Origin: Loripinus fragilis
Taxonomy: Eukaryota; Mollusca; Bivalvia; Lucinida; Lucinidae
Reading direction: 5' to 3'
Assembly (NCBI GenBank): GCA_964019695.1
Contig: OZ026520.1
Coordinates: 24,256,130 to 24,320,129, forward strand
DNA: 64,000 nucleotides
Part shown: positions 1 to 10,303 of the stretch, one piece after another
Position numbering within the stretch: position 1 is the stretch's first letter
Layout: every line of letters starts with the position of its first letter
Position numbers and translations under genes: made by a program
The notes under the pieces: generated by a model
Database searches by the model: none
Seen by the model: the letters and a program-made list of their open reading frames with translations, nothing else
What the model was told of the DNA's origin: nothing

Positions 1-517
1 AGATCTGTGTACCCTTTCCCGTGGCCAAGATATTGAACCCTTATCATGCCAAAATTTAATTGGTGTTGGTTGCGTGAAGGGAGAGTGGGCTGTTTTGATG
101 TTGTTGTTTTCATAATACTATTTTTTCAAAGTCAGAGCTAAAAAACCCAAATCATTTTCTTGCCTTTGGAAAAATATTTTCATCGACAGCATATCTAACA
201 CGAATATTTTCCAAGTAGCATACTAAAGATAAACCTGTGTACCAGTAGACGCACACAACTGCAGCATAGTTTCGAGATAAGGGTCTCTTTTGTTATTTTG
301 CGTTGATTTTTTTTCGTTTGTATTGATATTTTGCGTCGCTATCAACATTTTTTCAGTCATGTCGCGGCGTTTCCCTGACCATCTAGGTTGAACCAGTACT
401 TAGCAGAGAATAGGACATTACTAAGTTCCATCATTAAGCCTTCTCCAAATAGCAATCCTTTTAACACACGTCTAACACACTAGCACTGGGCAACTGTTGA
501 CCTCGATGATTCGAAGT
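1..517. other. Flanking DNA, no gene seen
   Basis: No coding signal was found. The stretch 341-414 matches the middle of the SINE family described elsewhere (TTTTTCAGTCATGTCG, then TTGAACCAGTACT), so it is a short decayed SINE fragment. Confidence 0.5.
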
Positions 518-690
518 TGATACTTTATATCCCAGTCAAAAATAAATCGGTCATGTCGGGACATATCCTGGGTTGTACCAGTACTAAATGGAGTATAAAG
601 TGTCTTGCACAAGGAAATAACATGGTGCCTCCAGAGAGACTCAAACCAACGACCCCTCTATCTCAAGCCGAGCACTCTACTAACCCATAT
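518..690 (-). repeat. Decayed tRNA-derived SINE
   Basis: This carries the family's blocks in reverse: a 'tactttatatcccagtc' end, the 'cctgggttgtaccagtac' block, 'gtgtcttgcacaagg', and a degenerate tRNA-like head (gagactcaaacc, gagcactctact). Diverged relative to the copies at 1605 and 6146. Confidence 0.6.
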
Positions 691-699
691 TATGGCTAG

Positions 700-945
700 C
701 ATCCTTTTTGTGGTAAATAGGCAAACAGTGCAGACCCAGATCAAAATGGGGCATCTGATCAGGGTCTCCACTGTTTGCTTATGGGTTGCCCTATCAAGAT
801 TGGAATAACAATGAAAAATACCACCCAACAACCCTAAAAATGGAAATGGACAGGTCCAATTAATAATAGTGGGAAATTCCATTCGGCTTAAATGGGTTAA
901 GGTGGTTTCTTGTGACATGGCTGTATAGTAAATACAATACATGTA
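700..945. repeat. Dispersed repeat with 'gcaaacagtgcagacc' motif
   Basis: This unit includes paired inverted phrases (gcaaacagtgcagaccc and ggtctccactgtttgc) around a short core, then a block ending in aatgggttaagg. Related units occur near 44380-44470 and 49085-49310. It is probably a small palindromic element; class unknown. Confidence 0.5.
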
Positions 946-1059
946 CTAAAGGAAATCACAGGTAAAAAGTACGCTACATGCAATCAAATCTTCATTACGC
1001 TGTGCAATCTGAGCAACAACAGCCATTCTAACATTTACCAGTCTGCCTTGCTGATCTAA
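946..1059 (-). CDS. Possible terminal exon, gene not identified
   Basis: On the minus strand a GAAATTTAG acceptor-like sequence is followed by 37 open codons and a TAG stop. The peptide starts LDQQGRLVNVRMAVVAQIAQ and continues RNEDLIACSVLF. It looks like genuine protein. It could be the last exon of the SR-rich gene or of a neighbour, but it needs phase 0 while the exon at 9337-9445 leaves two bases. It therefore cannot join that exon directly. No poly(A) signal was found close after the stop. Confidence 0.3.
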   Translation of the reverse strand, partial: LDQQGRLVNVRMAVVAQIAQRNEDLIACSVLFTCDFL

Positions 1060-1426
1060 CTAAATTTCACATGCGTTCTAGGAGGCCCTGAACAGTGAGC
1101 AATAATATATACCTATGTGCCTGTAAACTAGTTAGACTGAGGTTTTCTGTTTAGATGTGCTTGCGAGTGTTTACCAGGCATGCTAACCGTATAAAGCTGG
1201 CCACCTTTGTCGTCTGCGGCTTAGTTGTTTTGCACGATTAAAGCATGCCTATGCTGTGATACCTAATTTGCTGTTGACCAGTCTAAATTGACAGTGAATG
1301 GCAGTGCTTTGTCTGACACGCCCAACATCCGTTACCTGGTCGCACTATACAGAGTGTTAACAATTTCAAGTTTAAATGGTCAATTGCCCAAAAATGAACT
1401 GAAAAGAAATCAAGAGAACCTATTAA

Positions 1427-3140
1427 ACAAGAGGGCCCTGGGTCGCTCACCTGAGAATGACTGATCAATGGAGTGGAACCAATTGTGAAATTTTGGTAGA
1501 GTGCATCATGAGGATCAATTCTGTGGAATTTTTTTGAATTTGGGTCAGTGGTTCAGGCGATGTCTTTTAAAAGATTTCTTATCTGAAGCTTTGGCAGTCC
1601 TCCTGTTTGTTTATTTGATTTGATTCTTTATGTCCCATCAACAATCTTTCAATTATAAAGGGATGGGTCTTCCTGGGTTGAACCAGTACTAAGCTACGAT
1701 TAATGTTCTCGCACAAGGACACAACGCTGTGACGCTGGTGAGGCTCGAACCCGCCGCCCTTCGGTCTTGAGTCAAGCACCCTACCACTGAGCCACTGCAC
1801 TCCCCAGTCCTCCTATTTGGTGCAGCAGAACCATCCTGGGGAATATTCATGTGAAGTTATATGGAATTTGGACCAGTGCTTCAAAAGGAGATGTCGATTA
1901 AAGTCATTTCTTATCTAGAGATCTGACCACCCCTTTGTTCAGCAGACCCAAACCATTTGAGCAATTTTGGTAAAAGGTATCACGAGGAATAATTCTGTGA
2001 AATTATTTGAATTTGGATCAGTGGTTCAAGAAGAATTGCTGTTCAAAGGTATTTCTTATCTGGATATCTGGCAGCCCTTTTGTTCAGCATAGTGTAACAA
2101 TTTGTGCAATTTTGTTAGAGGGTATTATGAGGAAAAATTCTGTGAAATTATTTTTAATTTGGGTCAGTGGTTCAGGAGCAGATCTTGTTTAAAAGTTTTC
2201 ATATCTGGAGCTCTGGCAACCCTCCTGTTCGGTGGAGCAGAACCATTTATGCAATTATGAAAGAGGGCATCATGGGGAACATTCATGTAAAGTTATGTGA
2301 AATTTGGACCAGTGGATCAGGAGATGTCGTTTTAAGACATTTCTTATCTAGAGCTCTGGCGGCCCTTTTGTTATGTGAAGTGGAACCATTTGTGCAATTT
2401 TGGTAGAGGGTATCAAGAGGAACAATTCTGTGAAATTATTTTGAATTTGGACAGTGTTTCAGGAGGAGATGCATTTTAAAGATATTTCTTATCTGGAGAT
2501 CTGGCGGCCCTTAAGTTCAGTGGAGCGGAACCATCTGTGCAATTTTGGTATAAGGCATCATGAGGAACAATTCTATAAAATAATTTTGAATTTGGACCAG
2601 TGGTTCAGGAGGAAAAGTTCTTTAAAGATATTTCTTATCTGGAGCTCTGGCAGCCCTTTTGTTCAGGGGAGCAAAACCATTTGTGCAATTTTGGTAGAAG
2701 GTATCATGAGGAACAATTCTGTGAAATTATTTTGAATTTGGACCAGTGGTTCAAGGGATTTTGTTTAAAGATATTTCTTATCTGGAGCTCTGGTGGCCCT
2801 TTTGTTCAGCGGAGCGTAACCATTTGTGCAAATTTGGTCGGGGGCATTATGAGGAACAATTCTGTGAAATTATTTTGAATTTGGGCAAGTGGTTCAGGAG
2901 AAGATATTGTTTAAAAGATTTCTTATCTGGAGCTCTGGCAGCTCTCCTGTTCAGTGGAGCAGAGCTATTTATGCAATTTTGAAAGAGGACATCATGGGGA
3001 ACATTCATGTGAAGTTATATAAAATTAGGACCCGTGGTTCAGGAGATGTCATTTAAAGAAAGGTAAACGAAAGGATGAACGATGGACAAAGACCGATCAC
3101 AATAGCTCACCTTGAGCCTTCGGCTCAGGTGAGCTAAAAA
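1427..3140 (+). mobile_element. Tandem-core element, family A copy 1 (~145 bp units, 3' hairpin)
   Basis: It begins ACAAGAGGGCCCTGGGTCGC and ends in a hairpin at 3103-3136 (AGCTCACC...GGTGAGCT with GAGCC/GGCTC inside) followed by A's. Between lie about ten diverged units that share the phrases GGAACAATTCTGTGAAATT, TTGGACCAGTGGTTCAG and ATTTCTTATCTGGAGC. The anchor phrase recurs near 1985, 2131, 2275, 2417, 2564, 2709, 2852 and 2996, a step of 142-147 bp. A SINE interrupts it at 1605-1804. The copy at 55759-57240 has the same start and end. No transposase is seen; the layout recalls non-autonomous Helitron- or pearl-type elements of molluscs (inference). Confidence 0.75.
1605..1804 (-). mobile_element. 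tRNA-derived SINE with 10-bp target duplication
   Basis: The head, read on the minus strand, carries a Pol III B-box-like GGTTCGAGCC analogue (here gaggctcgaaccc on plus) and a degenerate A-box region (gtggcagggtgctt). The body has the 'gtccttg..gcaag' and 'ttgaaccagtact' blocks, and the tail is 'ttgatttgattc'. CAGTCCTCCT flanks it at 1595-1604 and 1805-1814, which marks insertion into the ~145 bp array. Confidence 0.85.
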
Positions 3141-4138
3141 TGCTCAATTCAAGATTTTGAGGCTAACTTTCTATGGATAGTCAGCCTCAAAATCTTGAAT
3201 TCAGGAATAATCCTGAAAACTTTTACCCATGAAGGCAGGATTCCTGGACATCCCAGTGTGTTTTTTTTTTTTTCTGAAACAACGGCCCTAAAGGCAGGAT
3301 TCCTGGATATCCTACCAGACTAGAAATGTGTCCATAGGACACGGATGCCCCCGCTATTGCCAAATTTGTATAAATAGGAAATTCTCATTAAAAAAGGGCA
3401 ATAACTCCTGATGGCATGATGCGATATAGGCCATTCTGAAACTTGCAGAAAACATCATGGTACTAAACAATGTGACCAAGTTTCATAAAATTCTGATAAA
3501 AGATATTAGACTAAGAGAGCGGACGTAGTTTCAAATGGTGAATTTTCATAAACAAAGGGCCATAACTACTGAAAGCCTGGTGCGATATTGACCATTGTCA
3601 TATGACTGGAGAGAATCCTGTCTCCTGATTGGCCCAATTTGTCTTCATAAATCTCTATGTCTACCTCAAAACTGGTCTAAACTGGCTCAGAAGGTGATAT
3701 AGGAAAAAATCCAGCTCAAACTAGTTTCCAGAAGTAAATATTTTTGACACTTCTGCAATATCACCCTCTAGAGAGCTAAAAATAGCATGATGAGTATAAA
3801 ACTAGCATGAGCTGCATGAAATTGACATGATTTGCTGTTTCACATCCCAACAGGTAAACTAAAGACTTTCATGAATTTTAACAACTGTTTTGTTATGTTT
3901 TGATTGATCATTTATCTTTGTTTGAATAAACAAAATGTAAAAAAAAGTTTTATGATTAAATTTTACATTCCATATTTAGAGAATTAATATACATTTCAAA
4001 TTGCAAAATACTACATTAAAATATTTTAATAACAGTTGATAAAACTTGTTAGAAAGTCCTTAGGTTGAAGGTTGACTTCAGCAACAAAAGTGAAAGAAGA
4101 ACATTTCCATTTTTAGTTGAAAAGTCATATAACAAAAC
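3141..4138. other. Repeat-rich stretch, no gene seen
   Basis: It contains a hairpin at ~3145-3205 (caagattttgaggct / agcctcaaaatcttg) and a block at 3350-3640 (gggcaataactcctga, ttcataaaattctga) that recurs near 4290-4380. The remainder is AT-rich with nothing recognisable. Confidence 0.5.
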
Positions 4139-4278
4139 AGTTATTGACTTCAATTTCGGTAGACATGAGGATTTATCTACCCTTAAAAGTGATATTCACC
4201 TCGGCCTAGCGGCCTCGGTGAATTATCACTTTTTCGGGTAGATAAATCCTCATGTCTACCTCATTGAAGTCAATAATT
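4139..4278. repeat. Foldback hairpin, ~65 bp arms
   Basis: The left arm (ttattgacttcaatttcggt, then agacatgaggatttatctac) is repeated inverted on the right. The loop region is 'cctcggcctagcggcctcgg'. It belongs with the other GC-tipped foldbacks at 5815-5930 and 10134-10298. Confidence 0.8.
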
Positions 4279-4578
4279 GTAAATTATCAAACTTGAAGAA
4301 GACATCATGGTACTAAACAATGTGACCAAGTTCCATAAAATTCTGATGAAAATTATTCAAGTTAGAGAGCGGACGTCGTCGGGACAGACGTACGTAAGTA
4401 CATACGACGTACGTACGAACGGACAGGGGTAACACTTAATGCCCGGCCATTATCATGGCGGGTGCATAATAAAAAAATTGTCTGTATAAGGCAGCAAGTA
4501 GGCAGAGCTAAGCTTCATTGCAGATCATAACTATTAGACCACTCTTTCATAACTAAGTACTTTTCATGCCTGTGCTTT

Positions 4579-4785
4579 TGTTTGTTTTGTTCGATTCTTT
4601 ATGTCCCAATCAGCAATTTTTCAGTCATGTTGGGACAGGTCTTCCGGGGTTGAACCACAACTAAGCAGTGGATAAAGTGTCTTCCTCAAAGACACAACAC
4701 AGTGACTCCATCGGAGTTGAGGCTAGAACCAGCAACCCTTCGATCCCAAGTCTAACGCTCTACCTACTGAGCCACTGCACTCTGC
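4579..4785 (-). mobile_element. tRNA-derived SINE
   Basis: It has the family's block order: gattctttatgtccca, ttcagtcatgttggga, ttgaaccacaactaagcag, gtgtcttcctcaaagacac, then the tRNA-like head ending cactgagccactgcactc equivalents. Moderately diverged; no clear target duplication. Confidence 0.75.
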
Positions 4786-5111
4786 TTTAAAATGTATCTA
4801 ATGAAAGCTGGCCACTTCCCTGGTGACACCTGTGGAGGTCATTTTTGGTCCCAGGGCCATAATTTTAACAAACTTGGCAGAAGTCAAGTAGATGATGCTA
4901 CATATTAAATATCAATGCTCTAGGCTTTGGGGTTTCAGACAAGAAGATTTATCATGTTTTCCCTATATAAGACTCTGTAAAGGAGCGGGGCTATTTTTGG
5001 CCCAAGGGGCATAATTTGAATAAACTTGGTAGAGGTTCACAAGGCGATGTTACATACCAAACATCAACGCTCAAGGCCTTCTTGTTTCAGAAGATTTTTT
5101 TATGTTTTCCC

Positions 5112-5291
5112 TATTCACCATATCTACATTAATTGCTTGTTACCAGTTTACAGGTGGTCAGTAATGGAAAAACAGGTAACCAGTACCCCCCCCCCCCCCC
5201 AAACCTAGAAATGGGGGGTTCTGGTTACCTGTATTCACACTACTGACCACCTGTAGACAGGAAACCAGCAATTAATGTAGATATGGTGTAG
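5112..5291. repeat. Foldback with ~70 bp arms and a C15/G6 tip
   Basis: The left arm 'caccatatctacattaattg' through 'caggtaaccagta' is mirrored by the right arm 'ctggttacctgta' through 'caattaatgtagatatggtg'. The tip holds a 15-C run (5186-5200) facing ggggggtt. It sits inside family C and looks like a separate insertion. Confidence 0.85.
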
Positions 5292-5814
5292 ATTTTACAC
5301 CCCTGCACTTATGTGAACCCTAGGCGTGCCCATTTTTGGTCTCAGGCGCATAATTTGAACAAACTTGGTAGAGGTCCACTAGATGATGCTACATACTAAA
5401 TATCAAGGCTCCAGGCCTTGTGGTTTTAGACAAGAAGATTTTTTTCATGTTTCCCTATATAAGCCTGTGTAAAACATGTGACCCCAGGGTCATAATTTGA
5501 ACAAACTTGGTAAAGTTCCACTGGGTGATGCCACATACCAAATAGCAATGCTTTAGGCCTTGAGCTTTCAAACAAGAATATTTTTTCATGTTTTCCCTAT
5601 TTAAGACTTTATCATATGATGTCGCATCTGGGAGTGAAATAACCCCATGCAATAAAATCTGTAAACCACTAGTGGTTTATCGATTTTCGAGAAACGTTAT
5701 GACGTCCGTAACAACGTTGCGTACAAAATGACAAAATTATAACGTATTACGTCAGAAATGAGACTTCAAAGTAACCTTAAAGTCATAAGATAAATAGAAT
5801 CTAACATTCGTGCT

Positions 5815-5930
5815 CTTGTATTATTGAATTTATTAAACTCGTTGCGAAAAAGAGATAAAATGCTCGGCAAGCCTCGCATTTTATCTCTTTTCCCCAACTC
5901 GTTTAATAAATTCAATAAAACATGAGCACT
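5815..5930. repeat. Hairpin with GCTCGGCAAGCC tip
   Basis: Arms 'ttgaatttattaaactcgtt' / 'actcgtttaataaattcaat' and 'agagataaaatg' / 'cattttatctct' surround the tip 'ctcggcaagcctcgc'. The same tip occurs in the 10134-10298 foldback. Confidence 0.8.
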
Positions 5931-6145
5931 CCTGTAAGATCCTCTATATATAAAACATATGATCCTGGGATGGAGCCATTTTTGGCCGGAGGGGCATAAT
6001 TTGAACAAACTTGGTAGAGGACCACTAGGTGATGCTTCCTACTTAATATCACTGCTTTAGGCCTTGTGGTTTCAGACCAGAAGTTTTTTTCATGTTTTTA
6101 CTAAATAAGCCTATGTAATATGTTCTTAAAAAGGTTATCCTTTGG

Positions 6146-6349
6146 TTTTGTTTGATTTGTTTGATTTGATTCTTTACGTCCCATCAACAATCTTTCAGTT
6201 ATTTAGGGACGGATCTTCCTGGGTTGAACCAGTAAGCTAGGATAAATGTGTTTTGCTAAAGGACCACAACACAGTGACGCCGGTGAGGCTCGAACCCGCG
6301 GCCCTTCAGTCTCGAGTCAAGCACTCTACCACTGAGCCACTGCGCTCCC
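6146..6349 (-). mobile_element. tRNA-derived SINE with 13-bp target duplication
   Basis: This is a complete 204-bp copy. GGTTATCCTTTGG flanks it at 6133-6145 and 6350-6362. A related sequence at ~8478-8510 reads straight through this point (aaaaaggttatcctttggaa), giving an empty-site comparison. Read on the minus strand, the head shows gtggctcagtggtagagtgc and GGTTCGAGCC; the tail is a run of tttgattt-type sequence. Confidence 0.92.
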
Positions 6350-6463
6350 GGTTATCCTTTGGAAGCAAAGAATGCACCAAAGAACTGAAACTAGAGTGCA
6401 CAAATTTTCTTGGCCAGACCAGCTAGTTTCGGCCATTCAGGCCTCATCAGTGACACTCTAATA

Positions 6464-8333
6464 CAGGGTTCCCACACTTTTTTCAATTTCAAATTCAAGG
6501 ACTTTTCCAGGACTTTTCCAGGTTAAACAAGTGATTTTCAAGGTCTCATCAATGCAAAATTCCAGGAATTTTCCAGGTTAAACTGATGTTTTTTTGTGGC
6601 ACGAAAGCCTAAACTTATCAGGATTATGCATCTACATATAGCTACAACATGTAAATTGCTTTGAAGTGCTCTTTACATTTCCGCATGTTTTTTCCTATTT
6701 TTAAATCCTCTTCAGTATTCATCCATGTCTGGAGATATGGACGTAAACATGTATCAGTGTAGTCTGCTCTTCAAACAGTTTGCACCCAGATCAGGCAGGA
6801 TAAAATGTTGGGCCTGATCTGGATCCAAATTGTTTGACACTGGTTGCACATGTCGTACAAATGTGAGGCATATAATCATACTTTTATCTCCTTCTTCTCT
6901 CCAAAGCCCTGGCTAGCTGACCTACTCGTCCTGGCACCCCTTTGCACCATTCCCACCAAGAGGAGTAATAGAATGTTTTCAAGTGGGGACAGGTTTTTAT
7001 TATGTCCAACACATGCAAGGCTTATTTTTAACCATTTCGGGACGGTCAATGACCCATACCCCTGGGCATTTTTAATTCAATTGTGGTTTTAACTTTATTG
7101 ACAAATCATGAAATACATATATTTATCTGTACATGCATTTAGCTGTACTTTTCACTTACAGTCACCACTGCGCATGATGTATTATATGAGACTACAATGT
7201 TCCCACTCATATTATTTCGAGGATGTACAAATTTTTAGAGGGTACATGGAGCCACTAAAAATCCTACAGCTACACATTTTGAAAGTGCAGAGTAGGCCTA
7301 GATTTCAAACTGCTAAAATAACTATGCAAATCCACCCTGAACAAATTTGAGAGGCGCTACTCTTTAACAGTTGCTTGAAAATGACTAGCTTGAAAATGAC
7401 TAAGTTAACACACTGAAAAAAAAATTGGGCAGGGGTTCCCCTACACATGATTTTTCGTTCACCCCCAGCCCTTTCCCCGGCCAACATAAAGTGGGGATAA
7501 GATAGAAAAAATGAAGGAGTGGGGTGGGGTACTTGAGACTACAGAAACTTACACCAAAGTACCAACTCCTTCAGGTCTGATAGAAGAGAGACAGTTAAGA
7601 TAGTCAAAATAATATCTTACCTCTTTAATTTTCCATCTCATTTGAGTCCAATTCTTACACACAAGTGTAGCTTTTTATCAACAGATCCTTTGACGGATGC
7701 AAACTTTGTTTGCTGACTTGTTATTCAGCAAAAATGGGTATTTTGAAGCTGTCAACATTCAGATCATGCACTCTGTAAGTCGCTCAGGTAGTTTATAGCA
7801 GACGACGAAATCATAAGATTTTTACCAAGCCTTGATCTTGCATTCTTTTTATCATTTTGTTACACTAAGAATTGGGATTTAAATACATAATATTCGGTGA
7901 GAACGCTAGATAATTTCATGATATGTAATATACAAACCTTCAATTTGGACAAAATAATCTAAAACATGTGGGAAGAAATGCTCAAGAGAACGGTATGTGT
8001 TGTCTATTTCAATTAGAGTTACTTCCCTTGTCTATCGTATGATATTGGCCGGTACCAATAAATACTCCCCAGTACTTATCCCGTCGTTCATTTATCACAA
8101 ATGCCGTAGTTGAGCTACAATTGAGCCGTTTTCTCGCAAAAAAAAAGCTGGTAGACTAAGTTCAACATCCAAGCATAGCTATGGCGTTGTGGATGGGCGA
8201 GACTGCAAATTTTTCCCGGACAATTCACGGCTCAAATCCCCAAATGTACTAATTCCCGGACTTTTTATGGCCGTGAACGACCAGTATCTAATTCCCGGAC
8301 TTTTCCCGTTTTCCCGGTTGTGTGGGAACCCTG
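6464..8333. mobile_element. 1.87 kb TIR element, ends CAGGGTTCCCACA, 6-bp duplication
   Basis: The ends are CAGGGTTCCCACA and TGTGGGAACCCTG. CTAATA is duplicated exactly on both sides (6458-6463 and 8334-8339). The subterminal DNA contains 'caaggacttttccagg' phrases at the left and 'ttcccggacttttcccg' at the right. No transposase frame was found, so it is non-autonomous. The ends look hAT-like, but hAT elements usually make 8-bp duplications. Smaller relatives are at 39959-40301 and 54913-55344. Confidence 0.85.
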
Positions 8334-9336
8334 CTAATAGTTTCAAAGTTTCAGAATGAAACCCATGATCCCAAAGGACAAGAAAATAAAATCTACACTC
8401 TAGTGAAGGGCAGGGAGAAATTCTACCGCTGCCACACAGTCCAATCACCAGCTGTAGTAAAGTCAAATATGTTCTTAAAAAGGTTATCCTTTGGAAGCAT
8501 AGAATGCACCAAAGAACTGATAATAATAAAGTGCGCAAATTTTCTGGGCCAGACCAGCTATTTTCGGCCATTTAGGCTAAAACATGTGACACCGGGGTGA
8601 TGCCATTTTTGGCCCCAGGGCATAATTTGAACAAACTTAGTAGAGGTCCACTAGGTGATTCCACATACCAAATATAAATGTTTTTGGCCTTGTGGTTTCA
8701 GAAAATATTTTTTCATCTGTCCCTATGTAAGCCTATGTAAACATGACCCTGGGATGGGGCCATTTTTTGCCCCAGGGTCATAATTTGAACAAACTTGGTA
8801 GAGGTCCACTAGATGATGCTACCTACCAAATATCAAGGCTCTATGCCTTGTGGTTTGAGACAAGAAGATTTTTCAAGATTTTATCTTGAAAATCCATTTT
8901 TAGCCTGTGTGACCTAGATATGCAATGGAATAGAACCATTTGAATGATTATTTAAGAGGGCCATAAAACGATCATCCTGCCAAGTTTTGTCAAAATCCAC
9001 CAAGTAGTTTAGGAGATGTCCTTTGAAGCAATTGTTGACGACACAAGACGGACATCCAACAATCATAATAGCTCAACATGAGCCAATGGCTCAGAGCTAA
9101 ATATATATATATGGTACAGAGTATGAATATTTAGGGTTAACTCTGCCTACTGGCAAATCTTTCATATTTTGTCCTGTGCCATTTTTTTTCAAAATCATCT
9201 TTTTCCAGATGTTCTTTGAGGAATACCATCAGTGTCAAAACAGTTTGGATCCAGATCAGGCCTAACAATTTGTCTAAACTGTGCGAATCTTATCAGCAAA
9301 TGACATTGGTAAGCAAAGAGTTTAAAAACCTCTCAC

Positions 9337-9445
9337 CTTCTCCATTCATCTAGATCACACACCATCCTCGAGTGAACCAGAGCTTTCCAATGACAGGACC
9401 TAGTGCTATACTGACCCATGGACCTCACCAGCTCACATATATCAA
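9337..9445 (-). CDS. Probable exon of the SR-rich gene downstream of the giant exon
   Basis: This 109-nt minus-strand stretch lies between a TTATTTCCAG acceptor and a GTGAGA donor. It is open in the phase required by the giant exon: G+TT = Val, then DICELVRSMGQYSTRSCHWK and ALVHSRMVCDLDEWR. It leaves AG at the donor, so at least one more exon would be needed. The composition is unlike the disordered giant exon (Cys, Trp, His, hydrophobics) and looks like part of a folded domain. Doubt: it depends on the giant exon being spliced at 10303 rather than stopping at 10290, and no next exon in the right phase was found nearby. Confidence 0.5.
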
Positions 9446-10133
9446 CTGGAAATAACATGCATATAGCAGTAAAAAAAATTGTACTATTAAATACAAGATA
9501 CAAATCTAAGTCTGCCAGATCAATTTCTCTCTCTCTTTAAGCTGTTTATAACAATGTATGAAGTCAAATATGAGTTTGATACTTTATAGGTTATGTTATT
9601 TAAAATGTAACAAATTTACGAAATAAATGCTGTTTAAACCAAGTATGATTTTGATGAATGGTTACCTGTCTAAACCTAACAATTTTTTGACTGGATCCTG
9701 GTAAAATATAATCTCTACATGGTATGTGGCCAGACCAGAGTTCAAACTCGCTACCAGATTATAGCAGTCCATAGAAAAACATATTCTTAGCAGATTCAGT
9801 TACGACCTCATATAAACAGGACTAGATTATAATTTACCTTTTCTTCCGGATTTTATAAATAGGTTTTTAAAAACATTTAATTACAAAACAAAGAATCAGT
9901 TGCCATAAAAAACCCGTCAGAATTATAAGCTACCTTATCAGTCACCCATAATATTAACTGAATTGTTTCAACATGACCTAACAAATGTTTCCTATCTCAC
10001 TGCATGTTACCTTTATCAGGTCATGATGACGTTGCACCTTTAGAATGACGTCGCTAATGACGCTTAATCAACACAAAAATCAAAAATTACTTCACAATCG
10101 CTAGTTTGAAGAGTGTTCAACAATGGGTAAACT
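9446..10133. other. Intron, no feature seen
   Basis: AT-rich sequence between the proposed 9337-9445 exon and the foldback beside the giant exon. A polypyrimidine tract and TTATTTCCAG mark the acceptor on the minus strand. Nothing else is recognised. Confidence 0.5.
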
Positions 10134-10298
10134 GATAAATAGAATACCAGGTTTGTGCCTTTTGATATCAATTTTACCAGGCTCAACTTTGAGAATGCAT
10201 GTTGAATCGCTCGGCAAGCCTTGCGATGTCAACAAGCGTTCTCAAAGCCTTGCCTGGTAAACTTGATATCAAAAGACACCTAGTATTCTCTATTTATA
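10134..10298. repeat. Foldback beside the giant exon donor
   Basis: Inverted arms share cttttgatatca, tttaccaggc, ctttgagaa and ataaatag. The tip reads gctcggcaagccttgcg. On the minus strand it begins at about +6 of the intron that follows the giant exon, and weaker similarity (TGGGTA) runs into the donor itself. Confidence 0.85.
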
Positions 10299-10303
10299 CA
10301 TAC

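Larger units (their letters stand above)
4800..9105 (+). mobile_element. Tandem-core element, family C, broken up by insertions
   Basis: Units share 'ataatttgaacaaacttggt', 'agaggtccactagatgatgc', 'ggccttgtggtttcagac' and 'gaagatttttcatg'. The anchor is seen near 4869, 5023, 5360, 5502, 6007, 8632 and 8790. Uninterrupted spacing is 142-158 bp. A foldback (5112-5291), a hairpin (5815-5930), a SINE (6146-6349) and a 1.87 kb TIR element (6464-8333) lie inside. The right end (~9068-9100, aatagctcaacatgagcc/ggctcagagct) resembles the family A terminal hairpin. Confidence 0.65.

Noticed and set aside
2007..2982. Series of similar 60-90 residue frames on the plus strand
   Set aside because: They follow the ~145 bp tandem unit and drift in frame between units, so they are by-products of the repeat rather than a protein family.
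7560..7790. Extra exon of the SR-rich gene inside the 6464-8333 element
   Set aside because: A donor-like GTAAGA follows a partly open frame on the minus strand, but there are in-frame stops, and the whole stretch lies in a transposable element.
8179..8571. 130-residue minus-strand frame
   Set aside because: It spans the right TIR of the 6464-8333 element and adjacent repeat sequence; no splice signals or coding composition.
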